Below are positions 34,851-48,568 of a stretch of 64,000 nt of DNA, one piece after another. Source of the stretch: Symbiodinium natans (Eukaryota; Sar; Dinophyceae; Suessiales; Symbiodiniaceae); contig CAJNDS010000348.1 in NCBI GenBank assembly GCA_905221605.1, positions 62,001 through 126,000 of the forward strand, written 5' to 3'. The translations under genes and the position numbers were made by a program. Below the pieces are notes generated by a model. That model worked only from the letters and a program-made list of their open reading frames with translations. It made no database searches and was not told the origin of the DNA. How positions within the stretch are numbered: the stretch's first letter is position 1; every line of letters starts with the position of its first letter.

Positions 34851-36799
34851 TGGTTGTCTTCGGCCTCCATTCTCTACATGTCTTTATGACATGACAATTC
34901 GGCCTATTCAGCGTGATGTACGCAATGCCCTCGCCAAGCTCGAACAGGACATCCTTGTGGTGCCAGTTCTCCGACCTGGCTCTCCGCTGATGTGAAGGAT
35001 ATGATCGGACATGAAAAAACAGTGGGAGAGCAAAGGGACGAGCCAGAGCGCCGAAGATACCGAGGCCGTTGCCAGCAGGTTGGCCGAATGTGTGGCACTG
35101 CAAAGGTTTCCCAGGACTGCTTGTCCACTACCTTCGTGGTGGGCACATACCTGAGGACATACACACAGAAGCGAATGTCCCTGGTCCCTCCCACGACGGA
35201 AAAAAAAAGTGCCTGTAGCCACTGAGATGGCCCTCACTGACTTGGGAGCCTTCCTCGTCAGCGCTCCAACAGCAAATGAGGCTTCTTAAGTAGAGAATGC
35301 GCAGATCGCTGCACCTGCTGCATCAGCTCGGCTTCCTTTGCTGCCAATGCCCGCTCGATCGTCTCCCAGTCCTGCCCACAACCCCTATTCAGAATTCACG
35401 CCTGCTCACAGATTTTCGCATGAGTCAAGCATGACAATGAGCCAACCTTCGTCTCCATTACCATGGCCGCTGCTTCGCCCGCGCCTTCTGATTCCACTTG
35501 CACGGCACACCCTCTTGCGCCCCTGCGCCCCCCAAGAACATGGGAAAGAGCTTCGCCAGAGCTTCGCTGAGGCTCTTTCGCGGCTCGTTTGCTGCGGCTG
35601 GCTTCGCGGCGAGCCGCAACTGTGGCTCTCAACCCTTGCTACTCTCTCACCTGCTGCACTAGTTTGTGTGTTTTTGACGTTCTTGCTTCCAGCGCCCTTG
35701 TATGTTGCTGCTTGACCCTTGCTGATGCTGCGCCTCTCCCACAAGATGAACCCTCTGAGAGCAAGGTTGGCCAAGGTGCAAAGGACCGTGAATGACAACA
35801 CTCACTCTGCGTGCTGATGCCTGCTGGCCCATCATCCTCGGCCGCGCGACTCTTCTTTTTGTCTGCATTAATGGGAACTGCACGTTAGCTGAGTGGCTTC
35901 AGGAATCAAGCACTTCGACTGAAGTCTCCTCCGAATTATCTGCTGACGCGATGTGAACAACTAACATGGTTCAAACTCTCTCTTTGCAAAAGTTGCAAAA
36001 GGTTGGCCGGGACCAATATGAACCTTCTCCGCAACACTTGGCTCTGGGGAAGCATTGCATAGGCTCTCTTGCACTTCAGCCGGCAGCGTCTGAGAGAGGT
36101 ATTGCCGATAGCCGCCAACATTCGGGCGACGCTCGCGCGCGACAGAGTTGACGACAGAGTATGGAGCATTAGCTGGCGATGACGCTCAGGCTCATCGTGC
36201 CATTTGGCACATCTCATCCGCCTCACGCAGCGCATGTTGGGTGAGCCATGTGAGCGCAAGATGCCTAATGGCGTAAGACAGCCGTCAATCAACTGCACTC
36301 CTTTTTTTTCACCACCTGCACTCCACATGATTTGTCGGCATCAGCCAGCGTCTTGCTGTCATCGCCATTTCTTCAGCAGGAGCCGGCTCAGTCACAAACG
36401 AGGATACCTGGAAGTGGGGACCTCGAACCTGCAAGCCTCTTAATTACCGAGCCTCCTGAGCCGCAACCCTCACACCCTGCCTCACGTGAAATAGACGTTG
36501 AGGCTCTGAGCTCCGTGCCCACACGCATGGACCCATGCCCGTGCCAAGACTCCACGACGAAGCGCAAGAATTGCGCTTGCAACGGAGGGTCGAATCGCGT
36601 TTCAACCTGCGAAAGGAATGTTCCGGGTGCTCGCTGCCGTCTCAGAGCACAAAACACAGCTCAGAAATGCTAAGGAATCCTGCCTTGGACGAACAGTCGT
36701 GGCTGCCGCGTAGTGCCTCCGGCCTCAGCCAGCGTTCTACAGTGACACTTTGTGCTTTCTAAGTTAAAATACCTGTACAAGTTGGCATTTAATTTAGCA
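34851..36799. other. Gene-poor stretch
   Basis: Only short frames. A 36.4-kb minus-strand patch loosely resembles a tRNA-derived SINE promoter box but was rejected (see the rejected list). Confidence 0.4.
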
Positions 36800-36802
36800 C
36801 TA

Positions 36803-36990
36803 GTTTGGTGTTGAATGGTCTTGCACAGGATCCGGCAAGCTGGAGAAGGAGCCATTGACGCTGTACTGGATCATGTAGGTTGTCACCCAGCTGTCCAGGC
36901 ACCTCTCACGAGCCCCTTGCCGAAGTGAAACTCCAAAGCGACACCTGGCTGCGGATGTCTCCGAGCCTGTTTTCCCGAGAGCCTCCCTGG
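36803..36990 (-). CDS. Possible exon with an F5/8 type C (discoidin)-like motif
   Basis: The minus frame reads RFGVSLRQGARERCLDSW, then WVTTYMIQYSVNGSFSSLPD. The pattern of a GV-x-x-x-QG segment followed by WVT-x-Y-x-x-x-YS-x-x-G matches the core of discoidin (F5/8 type C) domains, which bind carbohydrates or membranes outside the cell. Only about 45 residues are visible. The remainder would be in other exons that I cannot place. Family assignment is tentative. Confidence 0.35.
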
Positions 36991-37786
36991 ACGTAGGCAC
37001 CGCCCACCCGTACCTGCCAGGGTTTTCCACAACAGGACACTAGATGTCGGCATGGCTTAGCGGCTTAGCGAAACAAATTCAAACATCACGACTTGGATGA
37101 TTGCACTATGCGAGCTGCATTCGCACTATGCAAGCAGTGCATACGCTGTCTGAAAGTTCTAGCCTAGGGCCTAGCCCTCTGTGCAGCTCAGCCACCTCTT
37201 CGCCCAGATCCAGCATCAGGAACTCGCCCGCTTGGGCCTCCCACACACTTTGTTTGAATCACTCGCATGGCGAGCGCAAGTGCTCCCGAGGTCGACTCGG
37301 TCACCCAACAACATGTTCATAGTCTGCGAACTATACCGACAATGGCAACTCGATGCTATAACTCCAAAAGCCGGTTGCGCAACGCTTGCAAAGTCGCTGG
37401 TTGTATTTCGCCAACGACGATACACAGTAGACTGCTCACACGTACATCGATGGGGGCAGTTTTAATGGGAGGACCCTGGACAGCCCCCAAAGCTCCGAAG
37501 ATCGTGGAAACCCGAAGAAAACTCCTAGTTCAAGAGCTCCGGATAATTTGTGTAGGTTTCAAGAAGGGGGTGTGCTGCAAGCTGCTGCGAGCTGTTGAAA
37601 GCTGCTGCAAGCTGCCAGGCATGGCTCCGTGAAGTTGCCCAGCTCTGTTCACAGGAGTTGCGCAGAGCTTTGGTGCCCAGCATGGCGGCCATGGCCATTG
37701 TGATCATGCTTGGTTTCTTCGGTATTGGTTTGATTCGGGTTGGGGAAAGAGAAAGTAGGAGAAACGTTCCACACTTCCACGCCGCT

Positions 37787-37840
37787 TGGAAAGAGAGAGA
37801 GAGAGAGAGGGAGACAGACAGAGAGAGAGAGAGAGAGAGC
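37787..37840. repeat. (GA)n microsatellite
   Basis: GA dinucleotides with a GACAGACA interruption. They open long Arg/Glu (plus) and Leu/Ser (minus) frames that should not be taken as genes. Confidence 0.9.
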
Positions 37841-38139
37841 TCCCTTCTCGCCTGTTTGGGAGCCCAGGAAGTCGCCGAGTCCAGTCCAGGCTCCGGATTC
37901 ACCACGCCGGAGCTGCTGAATGTGGCCTCGTTGCAACGTTTGAGGAGTGCGCCTCGGCTTCCGGCCGAGAGGCGTTTAGAACAAGCAGACCAGCATCTGG
38001 CCCCCTTGTGCTCCTGTGACACTTTGGAAGAGATGCAATCCGACGCCGTGGCGGTTTCCAGGCTGTGGGCCCTTCCCGCACAAACCAAAACCAAAAAAAG
38101 TGCCTTGGACTCCGGCACTCGCTGTCTACGCCTCCTACC

Positions 38140-38530
38140 TCCTGAACTCCTGACGTGCGTGGTGCTGCACCAGGTGACGTACCACTTTCGTCCCACATAA
38201 GAAGTTCTGAGTGCTGTTTGGGGGACCTGCTGGGATTTTTTGAGGCATCTTGGAACCCCTTACATCCCCTCAAACCTCAAACCCTGACCTGATTGCCTGG
38301 CCTTCCTCAGGCCACACTAATCCTCCTGATGCTCCCACCAAGCAAAACCCTCAAAAAAACAAACTTTTGTCCTTGCCTCCCCTGGACGTGCCACCCCCCC
38401 GCCCGTTCCTGGGAACCCCCCCGTGACTCTACCTGCGGCAGTGCGTTTTCTCCGGGAGCTGCAGCCCGCATTGGGCCGGGCCGGCTGCCGGGGCGGCGTG
38501 CAAGCGTTTACAATTGATCCCCCGTCAATC
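38140..38530. repeat. Dispersed repeat, copy 2 (with internal insertion)
   Basis: Counterpart of 640-835. Block one (CCTGAACTCCTGACGTGC, then TGGTGCTGCACCA) lies at about 38145-38180. Block two (CCCGCATTGGGCCGG, then GGCTGCCGGGG and CAAGCGTTTACAAT) lies at about 38467-38515. The spacing is about 230 bp longer than in copy 1, so one copy carries an insertion or the other a deletion. Confidence 0.65.
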
Positions 38531-41500
38531 CTCTGCTACCAGATGCTACGGCAACGCGACTTGGCTAATTTCATGCACTTGTTGACGGATTGGCCTGGGA
38601 CCTGGTCGGTATGAGGAGCTTCCCCTTGCAGGCGGTCTGCATTGTCCCCACCTTGGATGAGAGAGTTCATTGAGTTCGATGCATCCCGGTGCTTTGCAGG
38701 CGATGGCGGGCCTCTTGCCGCTGGCCGCCGCTCTGTGACGGGCAGAAGCGCACAATGCGTGACTCTGCCTGCATGAGGGTGGTATGGGGTATTATGGAGT
38801 TTTGAAAACTGAGATTGTGGATGACACCCCAAGCAGGCAGTCACCTGCGCAGACGTCGGCAGGCCCTCAGCGAACATGATCAAACATGGCCCACGCCCGG
38901 CGGAGTGCACTCTGCACTTAAGCTGAGCCCCTGACATCGTACCATCGCTTGGCATATGCTGCAGTCACCGGGACGTAGTCAGTCAGATTCTTGCACACCG
39001 TGTTGTGTGGGTACGTCTCCTCGGCATGCGTTTGCATCGACAGTGTCAGCAACGTTGTCTGATTGCAGCCGGAGCATCGTTAAGCGGCGTGGGAGGTGGG
39101 GCATAATTCACGGAGATCTCATCCAGATTGTGGACGCGACCTGTTCCCGAGCCAGAACTGCCAGTCCCTGGCACCATCAGACTGCAAGGAACCAACGCCC
39201 AAACCCCCCCAAGCCGGCGCAAACCTCCCACCCCTCCGATCTCAAAACTCTGAGTGCAACGTCTCTACACTCTGAGTGTAGAGAAGCGTCTTGCCTATGC
39301 AGCCGTCGATAGCCGCATGCTTGTTGTCACTCAAGAGGGCTTTGAGGAGGCACCTCGGAGCGCTCAGGACATTTATCGCAGCTAGGTTTGGTTTCGGGAA
39401 GGCTCGCCGATGTCAAGACAGCCCCTACGGCGCTCTAATGCTGGGAATTGTAATATGGCAACAAAAATGAGACGTTCGCTTCGCTGTAGCATTCAGGAGC
39501 CTTGATGGTTGAGGGCCCTTGTCCTGGATATTCCTGGATCTTCTCTTTTTGCAGGCTCTCTTTGCAGGGTTATGTCAGGGAACAAGGTAAGCTGTCCAAC
39601 AGAAGAAAGGGTTGTCAACTGGGGCTAACGAGCCAGCGCTTTCTGCCGAGAGCACTCGATGCGCAGAACCGCCCGCCACTCCTGTCTCAACGTTTGCTCC
39701 TGGCAGGAGAGGACGTAAAAGGCACCCAGACAGTGCTTGAAACGTTGGCCGCTGTCTGGTAGTATCACTGACTATGCTGCATTCTCTCTTCATTCTCCAA
39801 GAAATGGTCTGTGTGCTCAAGTTCGCTTTGGTCCTCTCATGCGCAGTCGTTTCCATTCATGCTTGCCCTGTCATAATACCATGTTACTCCTCCATCATGA
39901 TGTGTCGGCATCTTTCCTTTGTGTGTGCTCGTGTCAGTTTATGCATTTGCCGTCCTGTCTTTTGCTACGATCTTGTTGATGTTATGATACCACCTTAACC
40001 GTTTAATGTGCTCATTGACTAATCTTGCACCTCAATTTGCCGCCATTAACCTTTTCGCCCTCATGCATTGCCGGCGTTCTCCTCCTCGGCAATGGTCGAG
40101 TTCAAGGAGATGAAGCTGGCAAGCGTCTGGTCGTAGCACCGCGAGTAGGCTGCGCAGCCTTTCGCGAAAGAGATGGCCAGCCGATGGCCAGGGACCAGTC
40201 AGGGATGTCAGCTGAGGAGGCAACCATACTCCGCACTGGTGACAAAACCGCAGGACGTCGTATCTAACTTCGCCTCAAGCCACACCGCATGCTTTCCCGC
40301 ACACACGCAGAGTTTCATCCAAAAGTATGGAAGGTAGAATGGGCATCCGGCACACGAGCACCTACAAGCACTCAAGCCGAGGCCTGTTGAGAGTTGCATC
40401 TCCGGCGCTGGGCATCGCGTGCCGCAGACAGATTGGAGCAGTTGGTGGAGGTGCTCTGCACTTTCTCCTCCAGGAAAAAGAGGCATGGGAGGGAGCGGGA
40501 GCAAACGACGCATACCCACACGAAACAAAAGGAGCCAAAGAGCCAAATCAAGCAAACGAACAACACGACAAACAAAGACATGGGCAAACGTAGAGATATC
40601 ACATATCACATGACATCATGCTCACCATCGAACAGAACGGGTGGGTTCACCTGAAGAGCGTTGCAGATGGTCATGTTGCCATCCTTGGTATCATATTCCG
40701 CGGATGAAGCCGAAAGGAAAGTCCTAGGTGGCCAGTTGCTGCCCAGGAATCATACCACTTGAGATACTCGTCCTGTAGACCAGGTCGATGCACCATGCAA
40801 TAGCATCGGCACAGCATGCGTGACAGCTGTGACGGAGCTGTCCCAGAAGGTGTGGAGGCTGCGGTAGTGGTCGGCAACGCTGCCCACCCGGTTGTTGCAA
40901 AGCCCTCGACCTCACAGATGCCGAAACTGTAGCGATCCCAGAGACTGGCGGCCTCAATGTTCAATGGCCCAACATGGCTCAACGATGCTCAACGTTCCCT
41001 GGCCTCCACTTGGATAATCGATGACCGCATCGCAGCCGACTCTGGCCTTGTCGCTGCAAGTATTGCACGGACATGGAAAGACGTTCAAGGATCAGACGAG
41101 TCACCGTAGCATGGGACGCCTTGTGATTTGCAAGCGATTGCTCGCAATCGTCGACTAGCTCGGCTTTTCTGCCCTCATCTTGTCGGCATTGCTGGTGCTC
41201 AGCCGCAAGACCGGGCACTTGGTCCTAGGTACGTGAGGGGAATAGGCATGTAGGCATTACCGGCATTACCGGCATTACCGGCAGTAGCGGCATTAGCGAC
41301 AGAGGCTAGGAGACGGGAACGGACTTGGCCGAGGTGCTCGAAGCACTTTGGCTTCATTGTACTTCAGATGGGAAGCGCATGCATTTATCGTTCCCACAGC
41401 CGTCTCCAGGCTGTTCTGCTGCAGCGCCAGCTGTGTTCGTATCGCTGCCTGGCCAGCATGCGCCGGAAGAGCGAAATGATGCAGCAAAATGCATTTCACG

Positions 41501-44399
41501 ATATTTCACGCCGGTGCTCGCCTTCATGCTGTCTTCCAAGATTCTGCCGATCATGGTCGCCGTCTGCACAGGCAAGCTCAGCAACCCGGCTGCTACACTG
41601 CACGGCCGTTCACTATCGTTCACCTCGACCATGCTGCTGTCAGTCGTCGGCTGGCGCCCGAGGCTCAGGAGCAGGGACTCCATCTTATTGAGAGAGTCCC
41701 TGGCCTCAACATGATGGCTTGACATGGCTTGACCTGTCAAAGTGCCGAAGCAAAATTCCTGTCCTGGGTGGCATTCTGGCCGATGGTCAAGGAGCTCGAC
41801 AAGGCCAGGGAAGACAGGTCTGCAAAAATTGCCTCGGCACTTTACAGAGAAGGAGAAAATCCACAGAGAGCAAAAGGAAAGCCAGTGAAGGGAGAAGAGC
41901 CGGAGGCCACCAGGGTGCGCTTGCAGAGCTCTGAGTGTTGTCAAGCCCCGTGGCCAACCTGAAAGCATGGGAACGCGTTGAAGGCGCACAAGCAACGCCC
42001 ATCTTGAGCATCTCGTAAGAACTGGGGCCGGGCCCCCCCTGCCTCTTGGACTGCAGGGCCTGTAGGGCGACCTTGGCACCATGCCCACCTGCCACCGACA
42101 TCCCAAGAAAGGGAGGACACAAACATGAACAGTGCAAAAAAGGTATGCACATACCTAGTTGTGATTCATTGTCTGCGTATCTACGTTTTAGTATTGATGC
42201 GCCATGTATATGTATGTCTACATGTGTTTGTGCCTATCTGTCTGTCTGACTGCGCATTAACGATGTGCAATTCGACCGTGTATGCGAAGGTGATCTTCAA
42301 TTGACGTCTGCGTCTCGAAGCTACGGAAACTATTCAATGTACTAAAACTATCCTGCCATTTCGGCGTTCAGTGCTTTCATTCATAGTTAAAAAGTTCCAA
42401 GAATTGTAAAGTATGGAACAACTCAGTAACTCACACCGTAATCACGGGCTCGCCTCTTACAACCCGTTGAAGCAGTTAAACTTCTGAAAACTACCTTTCA
42501 CGCTATAGGCTTTAACAGTTTGTTGAGGAGTTTTCACCGTTACATCTGCGTCTTCCAAAATTTGGATGCCTTTCAAGATTTGTGAACGATAACACTTACG
42601 AAAAACAGCAAGCCACTCGCCAATTCGGGGTCACTCGTCACGTCACGCTCTCATCACTCTCTCATCGCTCCCTTTCATCTCTCTCGCTCGCATCTCCCTC
42701 TCTGATCTCTCGTTCAGCTCTCGCGCATGATGCTTGCTTGCTTGAGACACCTATAAGATTCAACTAGTCGCACACACGCATGGACGTAACCTCTGGAAGC
42801 TTAACTCGTCTTCGATGTTGAACATTCAGAACGATAGTTTCGCTCGAAAAGGCCTGGCGATAAAAGCATCGAGGGTTGCTCATGGCTGTGAATATTTCAG
42901 CCGTTTAGCAGCGACGACGGCTATTCATGCGACAATCACAGTCTTTCCAGCCTTCATCCGGCTTGCGATTCTGGAAATTGACAACTAGCCAAACCAACAA
43001 TGTGGCCACATGTTTTCGGCTCGGACAGTTTCCACAAGCTAAACATGGCACCGATTTGCACTTATGCATACATCTGTGACCGTTCGTCGCTTCACTGAAA
43101 AACAACCAGAAGCCATGCAAAACGACTATTACTGCCTCGCCTTGTCGGCCTTCATAGCTTGAGCGGTTTCCAATATTTCGAACGGTGAAAGCCATGCAAC
43201 ATATGTTAGCCGAACAACTCCTAAAGCTGAACCTAGGCTTTGAGAGTTGTAATGTTGCTCAAAACTGTGTGCGTACGAGTGATTGTATGCACGTATGTAG
43301 GCAGGCAGTGCATGTAAATGTGTATATGCGGATGTGTGTAGACATACACACACAAAAAATATACATATACATATGTATATATAGATACATATGTATATAT
43401 ACATACATACGTAGATGTGTGCATGTATATGTACTCTGCATGTGAATGTGAATAATATACCTTTGTGTGCGTGCGCGCATATGTGTCTACGTATGTGTAT
43501 ATGTACATGTGATATATGTATACTTGTATTCATCTTTGCAGTATGCTTCTAAGTATTTCTGGTCGCCAGTGGACGCACATCTGCACAACACGGGATGGCC
43601 TGGAATTGCTGTCAAGAGGAAAAGAAGAGCAGCTGCTGAACAGCTCCTTCGACAGGATGGGAATGGCGAAGAAACGGCCTTGAACCCAGAAACTCACAAT
43701 CCAGCCTCCAGAAGACCCCTGTCAAGGTGGTCGCAGTCTGCATTGATCCCGTTGGACGCAAAGGACGCCTCGGCGTCGGGCTTGCAAGGCGCATGCAAGA
43801 CGCTTAGACTGCCAAGCTGAGTTGCCTGCCGTGCGCACGGGTGTCCCAAAGAAGCCCCTTCCCCGGAATTTCCCCTCAACCTCCCCCCACTGGGAGGAGG
43901 GAGAGGAGCGGTTTAGGGCATGGCAGCGTCTTACCGAAGAGCCACTTTTGGCTGCAGTTTGCTTCGTGATTTTGTCATGTCGTAGTTAGGCATGAGGCAA
44001 CCAACCGGTCGAGGAAGGAAATATGCCATGAACACATGTGAACACCACAAAAGGCCAGGCAGTGGGGGACGAAGCAGTCATGACATTTTCTGCAGCGCAC
44101 CGCGGGGCAGGCCCTTGGTCTTCGACGGTGTGGTGACGCGTCTACCATTTTTTGAGGTCTTACAATACATGCAAGATGCATGGTATTGCCGAGTCGCTGA
44201 GCTTGCTGAAAAACTAGCCCTCTGTGCCAGAATGGTCTCCATGTCAGAAAGCAAGTTAATACCGGTAATCCCTTCGGATGAGCGATGTCTTCGGTGATGC
44301 GAGGTGAAGCATCGCCCGTGACCCTGCACCACCATGTGGCTGCCCAGCAGGGCTCTCGTCTGGCGCTGAGCTGATCTCCCACCCGGCTGCGATTCGCCA
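38531..44399. other. Long gene-poor stretch
   Basis: No confident exon over nearly 6 kb. Minus-strand frames at about 40.67-40.98 kb (SLWDRYSFGICEVEGF) and 41.30-41.72 kb (DSLNKMESLLLSLGRQPT) are weakly protein-like, but both strands are open. A 9-bp repeat (GGCATTACC, about five units) lies at about 41257-41297. A TA/TG-rich microsatellite covers 43330-43540. Confidence 0.4.
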
Positions 44400-45179
44400 T
44401 TACTCAAGGTTCAACTCATGCGATGACTTTAAACGACTTCGATGCCACAAAGCTTTATTGCAGCTCCCCGTGCAAGCTGCTGCACCAACTGGTGTCCGAT
44501 GCCTCACGTCAACATGGCTGCAAGAACTCATGCCGACTGCAGTGCTGCAAGTACACGCTTCAAGCTGAAAGCGAATGCTCCTAGGACTCCTAATTACTGC
44601 ATGTTTTGCTTCATCGAAGCCACGGAGGCCGTTGCAAACCGCCGCCTCATCGTCCAAGAACCTCAGCGCAGAGAGGAAGAGAGGGCGAGGCCAAGAGACG
44701 TAGGCGCGGCATGCCGAGGACCAAGGACCAAGGGCTCCTAACAGCTCTCCTAACATGCTCGAGTCAAGAGGCCAATGCACTAGGGCCAGAAAGGTTGGGC
44801 CCGCCCTGCCAGAGACAAAGCTTCGCATGTAGTCCAGGCCACCGTGGACCAACAGCCAACCCTCCCACGTTTTCTTCGCGCGGCCTTCGATTCCGTGGGC
44901 AAAGCGGACCTTGGCGAGCTGTAAGCCGCTCAGCGCGTAGGCCACATCCAGCAGCGTCAAAGCGAAAATCCGCAGCACCCATCCCACCAGTCCCAGCGCA
45001 GGCCAGAAAGTTAACGGCATAGTCACCACGAGCAATGCCAGTATAAGCAACCCATGCGCAAAAGAGCTCCATGCCAGGAATAAGATACAGCCGTTGAGCT
45101 GATCCCACACGATGTCGCAAGACAAGTCCCATCTCGAGAGCACCTGCACATCACGTATCGCAACATTGCGATGTTCCAT
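44400..45179 (-). CDS. Putative membrane protein, unknown family
   Basis: Minus-strand frame of 259 codons from the ATG at 45179 (MEHRNVAIRDVQVLSRWD). Residues about 30-85 are strongly hydrophobic (CILFLAWSSFAHGLLILALL and LVGWVLRIFALTLLDVAYAL), suggesting two or three membrane helices. An amphipathic region follows (KKTWEGWLLVHGGLDYMRSF). The last third is cysteine- and serine-rich and may be read-through into an intron or 3' untranslated region. A further hydrophobic segment upstream (AMILCLGLAVLLGTVGRELW, about 45.5 kb) in a separate frame may be an earlier exon of the same gene. No function is proposed. Confidence 0.4.
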   Translation of the reverse strand: MEHRNVAIRDVQVLSRWDLSCDIVWDQLNGCILFLAWSSFAHGLLILALLVVTMPLTFWPALGLVGWVLRIFALTLLDVAYALSGLQLAKVRFAHGIEGRAKKTWEGWLLVHGGLDYMRSFVSGRAGPTFLALVHWPLDSSMLGELLGALGPWSSACRAYVSWPRPLFLSALRFLDDEAAVCNGLRGFDEAKHAVIRSPRSIRFQLEACTCSTAVGMSSCSHVDVRHRTPVGAAACTGSCNKALWHRSRLKSSHELNLE

Positions 45180-45347
45180 AGACAGGACCTACAGTCAGCG
45201 TGACGGGAAAATAGCGACTGCCAAGAAGTACGTGAAGGGGTTTGGCCGAGTATGCCCGAGCGTGACAAGATAAGACCAGGCATGACGAAAACAAGGGGTT
45301 CGGGGATACTCGGGCATGTGCATGCGCACAGGGGCATACTCCGGGCA

Positions 45348-45610
45348 TCACTCGCTCGCGCGCACTCGGCAGTCCCTGAAGGCCCCCGCAACATGCCGCA
45401 ACGCAAGCTGAAAGAGCACCTCCTCGTAGGGTTCAAGATGGCTCAGGATCTCAGCTTTGCTGTCCCACCAAAGCTCTCGGCCAACGGTTCCCAGGAGCAC
45501 AGCCAAGCCCAGGCAGAGAATCATGGCAGGGAAGAATTTGTTGAGTCTCCTCCCTCTGTCGCTCTCGTGCGTACCACTGCAACACTGTACAGTATGGGGG
45601 AATTGGGGGA
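45348..45610 (-). CDS. Possible exon upstream of the membrane protein
   Basis: The minus frame reads GRRLNKFFPAMILCLGLAV, then LLGTVGRELWWDSKAEILSH and EPYEEVLFQLALRHVAGAF. This is one membrane helix followed by an amphipathic segment, ending 170 bp before the ATG of the putative membrane protein. The splice sites are not clear. Confidence 0.35.
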
Positions 45611-45968
45611 CATGACCCACTAACACCTCACCCTTCGCTGTATCTTCATTCGTCAAAGCCGTCTTTTATTGCTACTAGTAGCTGCTGCTGATAGAAGTAG
45701 CAGCTGTCATGCCGGCCGCAACTGCAACCGCCGCAGCATGGGCTTAGCAGGCTGAGCAGGCATAGCTTACTTGGTGCTCTGTGTGCAGTCACACCTTTAT
45801 TTTTGTGTGAACCCGACGAATGCGGAGCTTAACTCCCTCAACATGCACCCTGAACCCCTGAAACACCTGAAACACCTCCAGCTAGGTCCCGCTGGGCCCC
45901 GCTTGGTTCGCTACGTGTCTGTCACTGACTTTTACTGCGAGAAGAACGAGGTCAATCATGGTCGACCT

Positions 45969-48537
45969 TCACGTCCTGAACCCTGCAGCGTAGGACTCCG
46001 AGTCCAGCCAAAGCCCTGGGATGTACCGCGTGCGGCGCCAGAGCCGTCGCCAGGGGATGCAGCGCAACAACTGGGCCCCAGTGAGCGCCTCCACTGCCTT
46101 CAGCCGGCCCAGGAGTAGCCTCAAAGCCTCAGCAAAGAGCTGGGCATCCACAGTGGTGGAGGCGTCTATGCGGGCCAAGATGTCTGGCTGCAGTCGCTCT
46201 GCAGCAAGTGCCCTATGCCCATGAGTGAACTTCGGCAGCACAAAGCGTGAGGAGGAAGAGCAGTCGCAGGAGGGAGGCAAGCTCCCATTTGCTTGGAAGT
46301 GTAGAAGGCACACGCTGTGTTCGTAGAGATCCGTCAGCCCAACCCAGTCAAAGCGCCGGAGCGTGGCCAGAGCACCTTCGAGTGACGGCAGACTCTCATC
46401 AAAGTGCGTGTCTCGGAAGTGCTGGCCCAGATTGCCATGCGCTGTGCTACAAGTCAGAGCATGCGATTGGATGTTCCGCAGAAAGGGAATTACCTCGACC
46501 TGGCCACTGCGGTTGGGATTCTCAAGCTGGCTGCGGAGGTCTGCAAGTGGCTCAGGCTCAAAGTGAGTGCAGTGGCTGTCGCAGGCAGCCTCCGTCGCCC
46601 GCAGGAGGCCTTCGGCAGCGTACTGGGGAAAGTCATCCCAAATCCGCTGCCAATTATTGTGGTGAGCCGCGTGGCAGTGGGAGAACAGGGACAGGACATG
46701 GGCCCTGGGAGAGCGGAGAAGGGTGCCCTTGAGAAAGCCGCCTTCTTTCTCGTCTTTTGCAAGGCTTGCGTGCAAGATGTCAGAGGCACAGCACTCACAG
46801 TTCAACCCGCAGAGTGCCAGGCTGACAGCTCGGGCCCAGGTGGCGCAGGAAAGCCGCGCCGTCGTCTGGGGCCAGGCCCGGGCCACCGCCGCGCTGCGGC
46901 ACGGACCGTAGTCGATTTTTGGCGAAGGCTGAGCGGACAGGTGCAGCTCCAGCGACTCTCCACCCGTCTTGATCACATGCATGAAGTGAAAGCGCGCAGA
47001 TGCGTTGAAGATGGTTATGTGACCAGCCGGCGGCAGATTTTTTGGCACAGCCTCCACGAAGTCCTGATGTTCTTGCGCGGGCAACTCATCCAGCTTCAGG
47101 CGGTAGAGCCTGGCTGAGATCAGGTCCTGCCAGTCCTCGGCCGCTGCTTGGGGATCGACTCTAGCCACTAGCAGGTCTGGCTGAACTGACTGTCACTTCA
47201 GCTTAAAGGATACGGCCCAACTGGGAGCAAGAGTCTGGGCCTGTGCCGGTCAAGGGATTCAAATACACTCTCTCGCAGTACGTCAGGTAGCCGGCAAGCT
47301 CTACGTGGCTGTCTTCCACCAGTGAGCAGCCAGCTACAGCTTGCCCCAACTGCTCACAAACTTCTGCATTCCTGGTAAATGCCCATGTCGCAAACCGATG
47401 CTGTGGGAAGTCAAAGCTCGTGACTCCCAGGCTCGTGGCACGGATACTCATGTGAGTCTTGCTGAGCGTTGGCTGGGAGCTCTTAAGCACCTGATCAGTC
47501 GCCCACATCGGACACATCCATACATCTTTCAAGACATATCTTTTATATATGTTTATATATACATATGTACATATATATATATGAACCGACACACACGCAC
47601 AAGACTTGAACTCGCAAGTCAGTCAAAAAGACACAACTCGTACAATATTTCGGCAGTTCAGGGGTTGGCCAATGAGGGAAGCACGGCCACGCTTCCATAG
47701 GTCGAGGCGTTCAGAAGCCGATGGTTCACGAGGCTTATCAGGTGCAGGTCTTCTTCTGACATGTTCAGCATGTCGATCACATCGCTCTCCTCAAGGACAT
47801 TCGGCCCGAAATATGCTGCGTCCGGGCAGTCCCCGAGGCACTCGGTGCCCTCCTGCCTTAGACCGCAAAGAGACACGGGGCGCTTTGCATCCCTCTAGCT
47901 GGCTGCCACAGCGTTGTCTGGCTATCTTTTGACGAGCCTCAAGCACTGCAGGCCTTGAATCATCAGCGGTGCAAAGGGCAAGGCAGGCACCGATGGTAGC
48001 TCTCGCGAAAGGGCTTGGCCCACCCTCTCAAGCATCTTCCGGTTGTAGGCCTCGAATTCAGCCTGCAGGCCGCCTTCGCGGACACTTTCTGGGTGGTGCC
48101 GGCCTTTGTAGACCGGCGTAGGCAGTGGGGAGACCTCGCCGTGTGCAGCCCTGATGTAGTAGACTGGATGATGTGAGTGGAGGTATGCATCTCCTTCGCT
48201 CTGGTTTGCGAAGCGAAAGAGCCGCAGCACCGTCTCGAAATGTGTCCAGTCGTCGAAGAGTCCTCAACATAAGTCATGTTATCAGATCCATCTGTCGGGG
48301 CCCTAGGGCCTTAGGAGCAAAACCAGTTGCAAACAAAGAACAATGAATAGAGATGCTTAGGAAGGTTCCGCCGATGTCAGAGGGCACCACGGCCAAGTTG
48401 ATGGCACTGCTGGGAAGGCCACTGCTGACCAGGGCCAGCTGAACGAGCTCAAAGGTCCGCTGGTTCGCCGTAACCACATGTGCAAAGAGGCCCTCGGGAG
48501 TCTCGCGAATGTTCAAGTTGTTGACCTTATGCAAGCA

Positions 48538-48568
<31 letters not shown>

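Noticed and set aside
36400-36480. Minus-strand patch with GGTTCGAGGTCC, like a tRNA or SINE B box
   Set aside because: The T-arm and acceptor stems do not pair, and the A box is not convincing.
37595-38200. Plus-strand open frame of 201 codons with an Arg/Glu run
   Set aside because: The frame is carried by a (GA)n tract, the opposite strand is equally open, and no motif is seen. The right end overlaps the dispersed repeat.
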